In this document: positions 1-8,116 of the stretch, piece after piece
Layout of the letters: each line of letters opens with the position of its first letter
Numbering within the stretch: the first letter of the stretch is position 1
From: DASUBN01 sp035465695
GTDB taxonomy: Bacteria > Pseudomonadota > Gammaproteobacteria > Natronospirales > REEB76
Assembly (NCBI GenBank): GCA_035465695.1
Contig: DATIVR010000026.1
Location: 1 to 27,904, forward strand
DNA length: 27,904 nt
Direction: 5' to 3'
The notes under the pieces: generated by a model
What the model saw: only the letters and a program-made list of their open reading frames with translations
Databases searched by the model: none
Told to the model about the DNA's origin: nothing
Program-made: the position numbers and the translations under genes

Positions 1-3000
1 ATGAAGATCTCGTTGGAGGCGGCGATGCGGCCGTCCACCACGTCGGTAAGCACGGTCTCCATCTCATGGGACAGGTCGCCCATGGGCGAGAGGCCCGCCA
101 TGCGCGCGCCGCCCTTGAGGGTGTGCAGGTTGCGCTGGAGCTGGGTGACCACCGCGGAATCGGTCTTGTTCTGGGACCACTGGTGCAGGCTGGCATCGGT
201 GGACTCCAGGAGCTCGTTGGCCTCCTCGAAGAAGATGGCGGCCAAGTCCGGATCGAAATCCTTGAGGTCCGAGAGCTGCACGAACTTCGGGGGCGCCGCG
301 GGCTTGGGCGGCTCGGCAGCCGGCGCGTCCTTCTTGCCGGCCTTCTTCTTGGGCGGCGTCGGCATGGCCGGTTCCTCGGCCGGGCCCGCCATCACTATCT
401 CTTCCGCCTGGGCTTCCTCCGGCTCCGCCGGCAGCACCTTGCCGGTCTCGATGCCGGTGAGCGTGTTGGTGCCGTCCGGACGCAGCGACTTCAGCCGCTC
501 CATGAGGTTCTTGGGCGGCGGCAGGACCTCGCCGTTGCCCAAGGCGCCCAGCATGGCGCGCATGGACGTCAACACGTCCTTCACCAGGCCGACGTGCTCG
601 GAAGGCAGCATCTGGTCCTGCTCGCGCAGGCTTGCGATGTAACGGTGCAGCGGCTCGATGAGCATCGCCATGTTGGCGGCACCGGCCAGCGCGGCGCTGC
701 CATGCAGGGTGTGCAGGGCGCGCACCACGTCCTCGCCGATGCTGCGGTCGGTGAGGATCTGGTTGCGGAAGGCATCCAGCACCAAGAGGTGCCCTTCCGC
801 CTCGCGCTTGAAGATGTCGTAGAGCACCGGGTCCATGGCCACCGCGGGCGGCAGCACCTCGACGCGGGGCATGATCACGGTCGGTTCTTCCACGCCCGGC
901 AGACCGACGCCGGCGGGCCGGATCATGGTGGGTTCCTCGGCGGGGGCCGGTGCCGCGGCGGCAGTGCCCGGCAGCGGCGGCTGTTCGCCGCGGCTGAAGG
1001 CCTGGGCGGCCTCCACCATGGGCGCCACATCCACCTTCGGCGGGCTGCCGACCTCGAGCTGCTCGACCAGTTCCGGCAGGGCCGCGATGCCCATGTCGAT
1101 GAGCGCGAACATGTCGTCGCTCGGCTGCACCGTCTGGTCGATCACACGGTTCAGCATGTTCTCGTAGGACCAGGCGAACTCGCCGATGAGGAGCGCGCCG
1201 ACCATGCGGCCGCTGCCCTTCAGGGTATGGAAGGAACGGCGGATGGTGGTCAGCGCTTCCTTGTCAGCCGGGTTGCTGCGCCAGCGCGGGAAGGTCTCGC
1301 GCAGGGAGCGCATCTCCTCCTGGGCCTCTTCCAGGAAGATCTCCACGATCTCGGGGTCCACGTCCTTGGCGAGCGTGGCCGGTGGCAGGGTGATGCCCGC
1401 GGGCTTCGACGCCGCGGCGGCCGGTGCCGTTGCGGGCTTGGGCGCGGCAGGCTTGGCCGGCATGACCTTGGGCGCCTGCGCCTCGGCCACCATGATGGTC
1501 GGCACTTCCTTCATCACCGTCGGCTCGTCCGGCGGCGTCTCCAGCGAGATCTCCTCCACCATCGCGCCGGAGTCCATGGTGATGGTCTCACCCGGCTCCG
1601 ACTCGACGCCGGTCATATCGATCTCTTCGTCGTCCGGGTATTCCTGGTCGGCCGGGAACCCCAGCGCGGCGACGCAGGCCTCGGCGTTATCCAGCATGGA
1701 GAGCGGATTGCCGCGGCCCTGCTGCACGGTCTCGAGGTAGAACTCCATGCTGACGATAGCGTCCGCCATGCGGTCCAACTCGTTGTGCGGGGGCGCGCCC
1801 TTGCTCGCCAGCAGTTTCCTCAGGATGTACTGGCGCAGGCTGGAGAGCAGGTTCACGACCCGCGGCATATCCAGGAAACGGAAGCTGGCCTGGATCTCGC
1901 GGATATGGCCCGGCAGCGGCTTCAGCACCTCGCGGCGCGCCGGATCGTTCACGAACTCGACGATGGCTTCCTTGGCGCGCGCCATGTTGATGATGGACTC
2001 GCGGATCACCGCGGCCTGCACCTCGCGCATCTCCGCCTGCGAGGACGCAGCGCTGGGGCTGCTGCTCTTGCCGCTGCCGTCCGGAGTCACGAGGTCGGAC
2101 ATGGCCTCGTCCAGGCCGCTCTCGACCTTGACGATGCCGCTCGCGATGTCCATGAGCGCGTTCTCGTCCGGCGCGCCCTTGGCGGCGAGGATCTGTTTCA
2201 GGTTGTTGCGCTGCGCATCCAGTTCCTGGTTGAGCGCCGGCAGGCCGAGCACCGTGAGGGTGTCTCCTACCTTCTTGATCAACTCGTCCAAAGGCGCCAG
2301 CTCGGAGGTATCCGACTTGCCCATGCGCACGAAGATATCGAGGGTGTCCTTGATGCGGCCGATGTCCTCGCGGATGGCGCCGGACACGGTGCGCATGAGG
2401 TTGACGTTGGGTCCGGACAGGCTCTCGCGGGCTTCCTGCACTTCTGACTCGTGCGGCAGGAGGTCGCCGAGCTTGAAGGATTCCTTGATGGCCAGGATGC
2501 GCTTGCCGGCGGTGTCGGCGCGGCCGATGTAATACAGGAGGTTGTTGACCAGGTCCTGGGCCGGCTCCGCCGCCAGCGCAGCTTCGCCCTGCTCCATGAG
2601 CTTCTTCATCTGCCGGTCGACCTGGCCCAGCAGCTGCTTCAGGCTCACGTCGGCCTGGATGCCGCCTTCGCGCAGGCCTTCGATGATGCCACCCACGATC
2701 CACCACAGCTCGAACACGGCCGGCGTGGTGGCCGCCTGTTCCAGCTTCTCGGCGGAATCGGCCAGCACCGCCAGGTGCTTGTCGGCCTCGTCGCCCTTGT
2801 ACCAGCCGAGCAGGGCGGCCTGGAACTTGGGCCGGACCTTGCCGGCCAGGCCCTTGATGTCCACCGCCTTGGCGGGTTGCGCCTGCGGGATGCTGGCGGT
2901 GCTGCGGCCGGCCAGGTTATAGGCGAACAGCGCGCTCTCGGAGAGCAGCGGCTGACCACGCACCGTGCGCAGGTCGTTCAACAACGAGAGCAGCGCCAAC

Positions 3001-3338
3001 GGCATGTCGCGGCGGCCGCCGATGACGCGCTCCAGGTAATCCGGGAGCTGCAGCATGGCGCGCATCAGCACCTCGAAGGCGGCGTCGTTGCGCGCCACTT
3101 CGCCGGTCTCGAAGCCGCGCACCACGGCCTCCATCTCCTCGGCGAGCATGGCCGCGCCATAGACCTCGACGATGCGCAGCGTGCCCTGCACCTGGTGCAG
3201 CAGCTCCAGGCACTGGCCCAGCGCTTCCTTGTCCTCCGCCTTCTCGACGTAGGTCTCCAGCGCCTGGCGCGCGCGCACCAGCGTGTGATCAAGTTCGTTC
3301 TTGATCCACAGCAGCGAGTCTGAGGCGACCTGGCTCAT
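1..3338 (-). CDS. chpA: ChpA, hybrid chemotaxis histidine kinase (N-terminal ~1112 residues; C-terminus beyond window)
   Basis: This is the CheA-type kinase of the Pil-Chp system, which receives signal from PilJ and phosphorylates PilG and PilH. The reading frame is open from the ATG at 3338 to the window edge, so only the N-terminal half is seen. The kinase, CheW-like and receiver domains expected of the family would lie upstream of base 1. The start follows an AGGA four bases away. Three HPt modules are visible: FHTLKGSGRMVG (His about 704), LHTLHGSAALAG (His about 876) and LHTLKGGARMAG (His about 1072). They are separated by Ala/Pro-rich linkers carrying acidic segments. A more divergent HPt-like motif, LHQVQGTLRI, lies near residue 48. 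The stretch between about 100 and 640 is helical with no clear phosphosite, like the FimL-like N-terminal part of the family. It starts 29 bp after pilJ, in the same operon. Identification is firm; the total number of HPt domains cannot be judged. Confidence 0.93.
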   Translation of the reverse strand, partial: MSQVASDSLLWIKNELDHTLVRARQALETYVEKAEDKEALGQCLELLHQVQGTLRIVEVYGAAMLAEEMEAVVRGFETGEVARNDAAFEVLMRAMLQLPDYLERVIGGRRDMPLALLSLLNDLRTVRGQPLLSESALFAYNLAGRSTASIPQAQPAKAVDIKGLAGKVRPKFQAALLGWYKGDEADKHLAVLADSAEKLEQAATTPAVFELWWIVGGIIEGLREGGIQADVSLKQLLGQVDRQMKKLMEQGEAALAAEPAQDLVNNLLYYIGRADTAGKRILAIKESFKLGDLLPHESEVQEARESLSGPNVNLMRTVSGAIREDIGRIKDTLDIFVRMGKSDTSELAPLDELIKKVGDTLTVLGLPALNQELDAQRNNLKQILAAKGAPDENALMDIASGIVKVESGLDEAMSDLVTPDGSGKSSSPSAASSQAEMREVQAAVIRESIINMARAKEAIVEFVNDPARREVLKPLPGHIREIQASFRFLDMPRVVNLLSSLRQYILRKLLASKGAPPHNELDRMADAIVSMEFYLETVQQGRGNPLSMLDNAEACVAALGFPADQEYPDDEEIDMTGVESEPGETITMDSGAMVEEISLETPPDEPTVMKEVPTIMVAEAQAPKVMPAKPAAPKPATAPAAAASKPAGITLPPATLAKDVDPEIVEIFLEEAQEEMRSLRETFPRWRSNPADKEALTTIRRSFHTLKGSGRMVGALLIGEFAWSYENMLNRVIDQTVQPSDDMFALIDMGIAALPELVEQLEVGSPPKVDVAPMVEAAQAFSRGEQPPLPGTAAAAPAPAEEPTMIRPAGVGLPGVEEPTVIMPRVEVLPPAVAMDPVLYDIFKREAEGHLLVLDAFRNQILTDRSIGEDVVRALHTLHGSAALAGAANMAMLIEPLHRYIASLREQDQMLPSEHVGLVKDVLTSMRAMLGALGNGEVLPPPKNLMERLKSLRPDGTNTLTGIETGKVLPAEPEEAQAEEIVMAGPAEEPAMPTPPKKKAGKKDAPAAEPPKPAAPPKFVQLSDLKDFDPDLAAIFFEEANELLESTDASLHQWSQNKTDSAVVTQLQRNLHTLKGGARMAGLSPMGDLSHEMETVLTDVVDGRIAASNEIF

Positions 3339-3367
3339 GCGTTCCTGACGCTACCTCTCCGTATCTC

Positions 3368-5434
3368 TTACGCGGCCTGATCGGGACGCATCACCAGGGT
3401 CTCCTGGGCGCGTCCGCTGGGCAGCTTGAAGCCGGCGACCGACTTTCTCATCTCGGTGGCGAGCGCCGCGAGCTTGCCTACGCTGACCGCCGTGGCGTTG
3501 GTGCCTTCGGTGGTCTGCGCGGTGATCTCTCTAATCACGTTCATGGTGCGGGACACCTCGCCGGCGGTCTGCGCCTGCTGGCGGGCCGCGTTGGAGATGC
3601 TCTGCACCAGCGTCGCGATGTGGTTAGCCACCTTCTCGATCTCGTCCAGAGCCGAACCTGCGTTCTCGGCCAGCTGGGCTCCGCCCACCACGCCCGCGGT
3701 CGACTGTTCCATCGAGATGACCGCTTCGTTGGTGTCCGTTTGAATGGTCTTCACCAGCGCTTCGATCTGCCGCGTGGCGTTGGCAGAGCGCTCTGCGAGG
3801 CGTTGCACTTCGTCCGCCACCACCGCGAAACCGCGGCCCGCTTCACCGGCCATGGACGCCTGAATGGCGGCGTTGAGCGCCAGGATGTTCGTCTGTTCGG
3901 CGATGTCGTTGATGAGTTCCACGATGTCGCCGATCTCCTGCGAGGATTCGCCCAGTCGCTTGATGCGCTTGGAGGTCTCTTGGATGGTCTCGCGGATGCT
4001 GTTCATGCCGTCGATGGTGCGGCGCACCGCTTGGCCGCCCTTGTGCGCGATCTCCACCGACTGCGCGGCCACTTTCGCGGAGCGTTCGGCGTTGGCGGAC
4101 ACCTGCTCGATGGACTTCGCCATCTCGGTGATCGATTGGGATGCGGTGTTGATCTGCTTGGACTGGTTCACGGACGCCTCGGCGAGATGCGTCGTGGTGG
4201 CCTGCGTCTGGCGGGCGGCGGCGTCCACCTGCACCGCGGTGTCGTTGATGGTGGCCACCAGGCCGCGCAGGGCCTCGAGGGCGTAGTTGATCGAATCTGC
4301 GATGGCGCCGGTGATGTCCTCGGTCACGGTCACCTGCACGGTGAGGTCACCGTCTGCCAGTGAGCCCAGTTCGTCCAGGAGCCGCAGAATGGCTTGCTGG
4401 TTTCGTTCGTTGGTCTCGAGCTGCATCTGCGCGGCGCGGCGCGCGTCGCCACCCAGCACGTAGATGTACAGGATCACCACCAGGAGCAGCATGCCGATCA
4501 CGCCGAGGCTGTAGCCCACCACCGGCTGGGTCAGGCGGCCGCCCATCATGTGCTGGTAGCTGGTGTTGATGGCCTGGGCGTTGTTCAGCAGCTGGTCGGA
4601 CAGGTCATGGATGGTGCTGTCGGCCTTCTGCACGCTCACCAGCAGGGTGACCAGCGGCGTCAGCGAGTTGAGGTTCTGGGACAGCTTGCTGTTGAGCGAC
4701 TGGATGGTGCGCATCGGCACCAGCAGGTTCGAGTCGGTGACGGCGTTGATGTTGTATTGCGGGCAGCCGTCCAGCATGCACTGGGTGATCTTCGCGAAGT
4801 TCTGGATGGTGTCCGGAAGTTCCTGGGCCACCGCGGACAGGTCGCCATGGCCGCCGGTGGTGAGCAGGTTCACGTCGCGCAGGATCACCTGGCCGTAGCC
4901 CGCCTGCTTGGCGGCGTAGAACACCACGTTCTTCGGCGAGTTGCGGTTATTGGCCTCGGTGGCGAACTTGTCCCAGGCCGCCAGCAGGTCCGGCATGGTC
5001 TGGCGCACGCCGGCCGCGGCCTGGTTGGCGTTCACCAGGTTGTCCTTGGCGGAGAGGATCACCTGCAGCGCGCTACGCGCCTGGCTCCACTGGTTCTGCA
5101 GCACCGACAGCTCCGACTGCACTTCGCCGGTGGCGGGCGGCATCAGCGTCTGCGGATCGCCGTTGCCCATCAGGTTGATGGTGTTGTCGAACTGATCGCG
5201 GCTGTTGGAGAGCTGGGTGAAAGCCGCGGTATTGCCGGCCACGGCCTCATCGGCGGAGCGGACCACGCTCTGCGAGATCAGCGCCTGCTGCGCCGACAGG
5301 CTCAGGAACTTGCCGTCGGACTTCGAGTCGCGCGCCACGCTGAAGAACACCCACACCGCGGCCGCCACCATGAGACCTGCGAGACCCAGCAGCAGGTACA
5401 GGGGTGTGTTTGATCGCTTCTCGTTGTCGGCCAT
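3368..5434 (-). CDS. pilJ: PilJ, methyl-accepting chemotaxis protein of the type IV pilus system
   Basis: This is the transmembrane chemoreceptor of the Pil-Chp pathway, 688 residues long. A short cytoplasmic N-terminus leads to TM1 (about 12-34). A periplasmic sensory region of roughly 270 residues follows, then TM2 (about 305-328), a HAMP-like linker, and a cytoplasmic coiled-coil signalling domain. The tip (about 511-542) contains EQTNILALNAAIQA and GRGFAVVADEV, the hallmark that binds CheA and CheW proteins. The periplasmic part contains two close cysteines (C219 and C224) that could form a disulfide; this is inference. The RBS-like AGGGTG lies just upstream of the ATG. It sits between pilI and chpA, as in Pseudomonas, except that no pilK methyltransferase follows. 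It could only be mistaken for a generic MCP; the neighbourhood makes PilJ almost certain. Confidence 0.95.
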   Translation of the reverse strand: MADNEKRSNTPLYLLLGLAGLMVAAAVWVFFSVARDSKSDGKFLSLSAQQALISQSVVRSADEAVAGNTAAFTQLSNSRDQFDNTINLMGNGDPQTLMPPATGEVQSELSVLQNQWSQARSALQVILSAKDNLVNANQAAAGVRQTMPDLLAAWDKFATEANNRNSPKNVVFYAAKQAGYGQVILRDVNLLTTGGHGDLSAVAQELPDTIQNFAKITQCMLDGCPQYNINAVTDSNLLVPMRTIQSLNSKLSQNLNSLTPLVTLLVSVQKADSTIHDLSDQLLNNAQAINTSYQHMMGGRLTQPVVGYSLGVIGMLLLVVILYIYVLGGDARRAAQMQLETNERNQQAILRLLDELGSLADGDLTVQVTVTEDITGAIADSINYALEALRGLVATINDTAVQVDAAARQTQATTTHLAEASVNQSKQINTASQSITEMAKSIEQVSANAERSAKVAAQSVEIAHKGGQAVRRTIDGMNSIRETIQETSKRIKRLGESSQEIGDIVELINDIAEQTNILALNAAIQASMAGEAGRGFAVVADEVQRLAERSANATRQIEALVKTIQTDTNEAVISMEQSTAGVVGGAQLAENAGSALDEIEKVANHIATLVQSISNAARQQAQTAGEVSRTMNVIREITAQTTEGTNATAVSVGKLAALATEMRKSVAGFKLPSGRAQETLVMRPDQAA

Positions 5435-5478
5435 GTCAGTTCACCCTAGGAATATTTATGAGCCCTTCCATCTATCAC

Positions 5479-5510
5479 CCGGTGGTACGGTCGGCTCTGC
5501 CGTACACCGG
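5479..5510 (-). other. Hairpin in the pilI-pilJ intergenic region
   Basis: CCGGTGGTACGG (5479-5490) can pair with CCGTACACCGG (5500-5510), with a single bulged G and a 9-base loop. No T-run follows on either strand, so it does not look like a simple intrinsic terminator. Its place between two co-oriented operon genes would suit mRNA processing or stabilisation, but that role is inference. Confidence 0.45.
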
Positions 5511-5515
5511 TCCCG

Positions 5516-6070
5516 TCAACGCGATGCCTGGAGGAACACGGCGCTCTCCACGAGCCCGTGCAACCCGAGCACTCCCCATTGTTCGTCCTCATTGCCGTAG
5601 CCGCCCGCCAGGAACGGCGTCATGCCGGGCAGCGTATCCGGCAGCACCTCAGCCTTTTCCGAAGCGACGAAGCGGCGGAAGCCGCGCACCTCATCGACCA
5701 GCAGGCCCGCCGGGATGTCCGGATGGTTGACCATCAACACGCGGCTCGAGCGGCCGAGCTCGATGGGTTCGCCGCCGAAGAAGGCGGAGAGATCCGTGAT
5801 CGGCAGCAGCTGGCCGCGCACGTTGGCGAGACCGAGCATCCAGGGCTTGGCTCCCGGCAGCGCCGTCACGCCCGGCCACACCAGCACTTCGCGCACCTCT
5901 TCGCGGGCCACTACCAGCCGGGTGCGGCCGACGCGGAAGCCGACGCCCACCCACTCTTCCTCGTGGCCGGCTTCCTGACCGCGGCCCGAGGCGGCGATGC
6001 GGCTGCGCCGTTCCAGCTCCTGGAGGAGCTCGAAGGGGCGTTCGCGGAGTTCGTGGAGTGCGCTTTGCAT
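5516..6070 (-). CDS. pilI: PilI, CheW-like adaptor
   Basis: This is a 184-residue CheW-domain adaptor expected to couple the PilJ receptor to the ChpA kinase in cytoplasmic arrays. The CheW fold is visible from about residue 40 (VGFRVGRTRLVVAREEVREVL). It continues through the conserved ITDLSAFFGG and GLLVDEVRGFRRF segments. The length is normal for PilI. It begins 2 bp after the pilH stop codon, which suggests translational coupling. An RBS is not obvious, in keeping with reinitiation. Family and position agree. A generic CheW would be the alternative label. Confidence 0.92.
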   Translation of the reverse strand: MQSALHELRERPFELLQELERRSRIAASGRGQEAGHEEEWVGVGFRVGRTRLVVAREEVREVLVWPGVTALPGAKPWMLGLANVRGQLLPITDLSAFFGGEPIELGRSSRVLMVNHPDIPAGLLVDEVRGFRRFVASEKAEVLPDTLPGMTPFLAGGYGNEDEQWGVLGLHGLVESAVFLQASR

Positions 6071-6072
6071 GG

Positions 6073-6438
6073 TTACCCGGCGATCACTTCCTTGATCTTG
6101 TCCACCAGTTGCTTCTCAGTGACCGGCTTCGGCAGATAAGCGACCGCGCCCTGGCGCATGCCCCAGATCTTGTCCGTCTCCTGGTCCTTGGTGGTGACCA
6201 TCACCACCGGGATACGCGAGGTGTCTGGATCCTTCGAGAGCTGGCGCGTGGCCTGGAAGCCGCTCATGCCGGGCATCACCACGTCCATGATGATGGCGTC
6301 GGGCTTGTCGGCCTTGGCCTTCTCGATACCCTCTTCACCGCTCTCGGCGGTGATGGTGCTGAAGCCGTTCTTCTCCAGCCAGGTCTTCAGGACATGCACC
6401 TCGGTCGGAGAATCGTCAATGATGAGCACGGTCGACAT
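6073..6438 (-). CDS. pilH: PilH, CheY-like response regulator
   Basis: This is a single-domain receiver of 121 residues with no output domain. The acidic pair D8-D9, phospho-acceptor D52 (in IIMDVVMPG), T82 and K104 (LPKP) form the complete receiver active site. In Pseudomonas PilH is one of two CheY-like targets of ChpA and influences pilus retraction. The ATG is preceded by AGAGAGGAAG. It lies 60 bp downstream of pilG and 2 bp upstream of pilI. PilH is told from PilG by its order in the operon and by the sequence around WGMRQGAVAYLPKP. Confidence 0.93.
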   Translation of the reverse strand: MSTVLIIDDSPTEVHVLKTWLEKNGFSTITAESGEEGIEKAKADKPDAIIMDVVMPGMSGFQATRQLSKDPDTSRIPVVMVTTKDQETDKIWGMRQGAVAYLPKPVTEKQLVDKIKEVIAG

Positions 6439-6498
6439 ACGCTTCCTCTCTCTGGTTGTTCAGGGCCAGGGCTTCCCCGGGCGTATCCGTAACAAAGA

Positions 6499-6903
6499 TC
6501 AGGCCGACTTCCGCACGTGGCGGTGGATCGCACCCACCAATTCGTCTTTCGTGAAAGGCTTGGTCAGGTACTGCTCGGAACCGACGATGCGGCCACGGGC
6601 GCGGTCGAACAGGCCGTCCTTGGAGGACAGCATGATCACCGGCGTGGCCTTGAAGTTGTTGTTGTGCTTGATGAGCGCGCAGGTCTGATAGCCGTCCAGG
6701 CGCGGCATCATGATGTCCACGAAGATGATGTCCGGCTTGTGGTCGGCGATCTTGGAGAGCGCCTCGAAGCCGTCCACGGCGGTGACCACCTCACAACCTT
6801 CCTTGGAGAGGAGCGTCTCAGCCGTCTTACGGATGGTCTTGCTGTCGTCGATCACCAGGACCTTGAGGCCCTGCAGACCGCCCTCCGTGTTCTCGCTAGC
6901 CAC
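6499..6903 (-). CDS. pilG: PilG, CheY-like response regulator
   Basis: This is the first gene of the Pil-Chp operon. It encodes a stand-alone receiver linked in Pseudomonas to pilus extension and cAMP signalling. D20, D63 (IIFVDIMMPRLDGYQTCALIK), S93/S94 and K115 (LTKPF) form the active site. The downstream part is close to the known PilG signature SSKDGLFDRARGRIVGSEQ. I place the start at the GTG at 6903 because GGAGG lies 5 bases upstream, and the resulting 134 residues match the roughly 135 of known PilG. A more upstream ATG at 6963 would add 20 residues that do not resemble the family. Confidence 0.93.
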   Translation of the reverse strand: MASENTEGGLQGLKVLVIDDSKTIRKTAETLLSKEGCEVVTAVDGFEALSKIADHKPDIIFVDIMMPRLDGYQTCALIKHNNNFKATPVIMLSSKDGLFDRARGRIVGSEQYLTKPFTKDELVGAIHRHVRKSA

Positions 6904-6963
6904 CTTCACCTCCGCGCATAGACCCCTCGCCGCCGCGCAAGCGCGGGGCAGCAGCCTTGACAT

Positions 6964-6992
6964 ATTATGCCCAAATGCCCCGCACGTCAGCG
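6964..6992 (-). promoter_or_regulatory. Candidate promoter for the pilG operon
   Basis: Read on the minus strand, a CTGACG element (near 6985-6990) lies 15 bases upstream of CATAAT (6964-6969), roughly 60 bases before the GTG start of pilG. Both hexamers are partial matches to a sigma-70 promoter and the spacing is short, so this is tentative. Confidence 0.3.
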
Positions 6993-7042
6993 CTAAGCCT
7001 CGGGGGATTAGGGGCCGGTGCCGCAGGGCTTCCGGCTGGCTG

Positions 7043-7082
7043 CCTTACTTGGGATTTAAGCATAATATCCTTACTTAATCCC
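7043..7082. promoter_or_regulatory. AT-rich control region between pilG and gshB with direct and inverted repeats
   Basis: This AT-rich island stands out from GC-rich surroundings. CCTTACTT occurs twice (7043-7050 and 7069-7076), 26 bp apart. GGGATTTAAG (7051-7060) and CTTAATCCC (7074-7082) form an inverted repeat with one bulge around CATAATATCC. A -10-like CATAAT (7061) reads toward gshB and a TATTAT reads toward pilG. It is likely a promoter or operator zone for the divergent genes. The regulator is unknown. Confidence 0.45.
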
Positions 7083-7150
7083 TTGAATGCAATAAATTTA
7101 ACCACCCGGCGGCCCACATGGGCCCGACACATTTGGAAGGGCGCTGGACC

Positions 7151-8116
7151 ATGCCGAAGAACCGCCCCCTGACCCTGGGCGTGGTGATGGACCCCATCGG
7201 GGCCATCAAACCCTACAAAGACACCACCCTGGCCATGTTGCTGGCCGCCCAAGCCCGTGGCTGGAAGCTTCTCTACATGGAACAGCCGGACCTGTACCTG
7301 GCGCAGGGGGAGTCCCGGGCCCGTTATCGCGAGCTCACGGTGAAAGACGACCAGCAGGACTGGCACAGGTTCGGAGCGGAGCATGACGGCCCCCTCGCCG
7401 GCACCATGGACCTGGTCCTGATGCGCAAAGACCCGCCTTTCGACATCGAGTACATCTATACGACCTACATCCTCGAGCGCGCGGAAGCGGCCGGGGTGAT
7501 GGTGGTGAACCGGCCGCAATCGCTTCGTGACGCCAACGAGAAGGGTTTCACCGCCTGGTTCCCCCAGTGCTGCCCGCCGACCCTCATGACGCGGGACATG
7601 GCGCGCATGCGCGCCTTCCTGGCGCAACACCACAAGATCGTGGTGAAGCCCCTGGATGGCATGGGCGGCAGCCAGGTCTTCGTGTTGGAAGAAGGCGATG
7701 CCAACATCTCGGTGGTGTTGGAGACCCTGACCCACGAGGGCAGCCGCCTAGCCATGGCGCAGTTGTATCTGCCGGAGATCAAAGGCGGCGACAAGCGCAT
7801 CCTGGTCATCGACGGCGAGCCGGTGCCGTATGCGCTGGCGCGCGTGCCCGCCCCAGGCGAGTCCCGTGGCAACCTGGCCGCCGGCGGCAAGGGCGTGGGC
7901 GTGGCGCTCACGGAACGCGACCGCTGGATCGTGGCGCAGGTGGCGCCCAGACTCCGGGAGAAGGGGCTGCTCTTCGTCGGCCTCGACGTGATCGGCGACT
8001 GGCTCACGGAGATCAACGTGACCAGCCCCACCTGTGCGCGGGAACTGGATGCGCTCTACAAGCTGGACATCGCCGGCGGCTTCATGGACATGCTGGCGAA
8101 GAAGCTGACGCACTGA
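7151..8116 (+). CDS. gshB: Glutathione synthetase
   Basis: This ATP-grasp enzyme joins gamma-glutamylcysteine and glycine in the second step of glutathione synthesis in the cytoplasm. The 321-residue product shows the family's landmarks: an N-terminal GVVMDPI motif and VILMRKDPPFD-type (LVLMRKDPPFD) and YILERAEAAG segments. It also has KPLDGMGG, the ATP-grasp loop RGNLAAGGKG and the C-terminal ITEINVTSPTC-type LTEINVTSPT. The start was placed at ATG 7151 because GGAAGG precedes it and the protein then begins like E. coli GshB. An ATG at 7118 lacks an RBS and would add 11 unrelated residues. The stop overlaps the next start (TGATG), so it is probably cotranscribed with the tonB-like gene. Confidence 0.96.
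   Translation: MPKNRPLTLGVVMDPIGAIKPYKDTTLAMLLAAQARGWKLLYMEQPDLYLAQGESRARYRELTVKDDQQDWHRFGAEHDGPLAGTMDLVLMRKDPPFDIEYIYTTYILERAEAAGVMVVNRPQSLRDANEKGFTAWFPQCCPPTLMTRDMARMRAFLAQHHKIVVKPLDGMGGSQVFVLEEGDANISVVLETLTHEGSRLAMAQLYLPEIKGGDKRILVIDGEPVPYALARVPAPGESRGNLAAGGKGVGVALTERDRWIVAQVAPRLREKGLLFVGLDVIGDWLTEINVTSPTCARELDALYKLDIAGGFMDMLAKKLTH

Noticed and set aside
66..2447. Long plus-strand open frame of 793 codons opposite chpA
   Set aside because: It has low-complexity His/Arg/Leu/Gly-rich composition, as expected from reading the antisense of a GC-rich gene. The minus-strand frame gives a coherent ChpA with HPt motifs.
4394..5413. Long plus-strand open frame opposite pilJ
   Set aside because: It has the same antisense composition and no domain, while PilJ on the minus strand is certain.
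7567..8115. Upstream extension of the TonB-like frame through gshB
   Set aside because: The frame is open but runs in the wrong phase over gshB, and the recognisable membrane anchor begins at the ATG at 8116.
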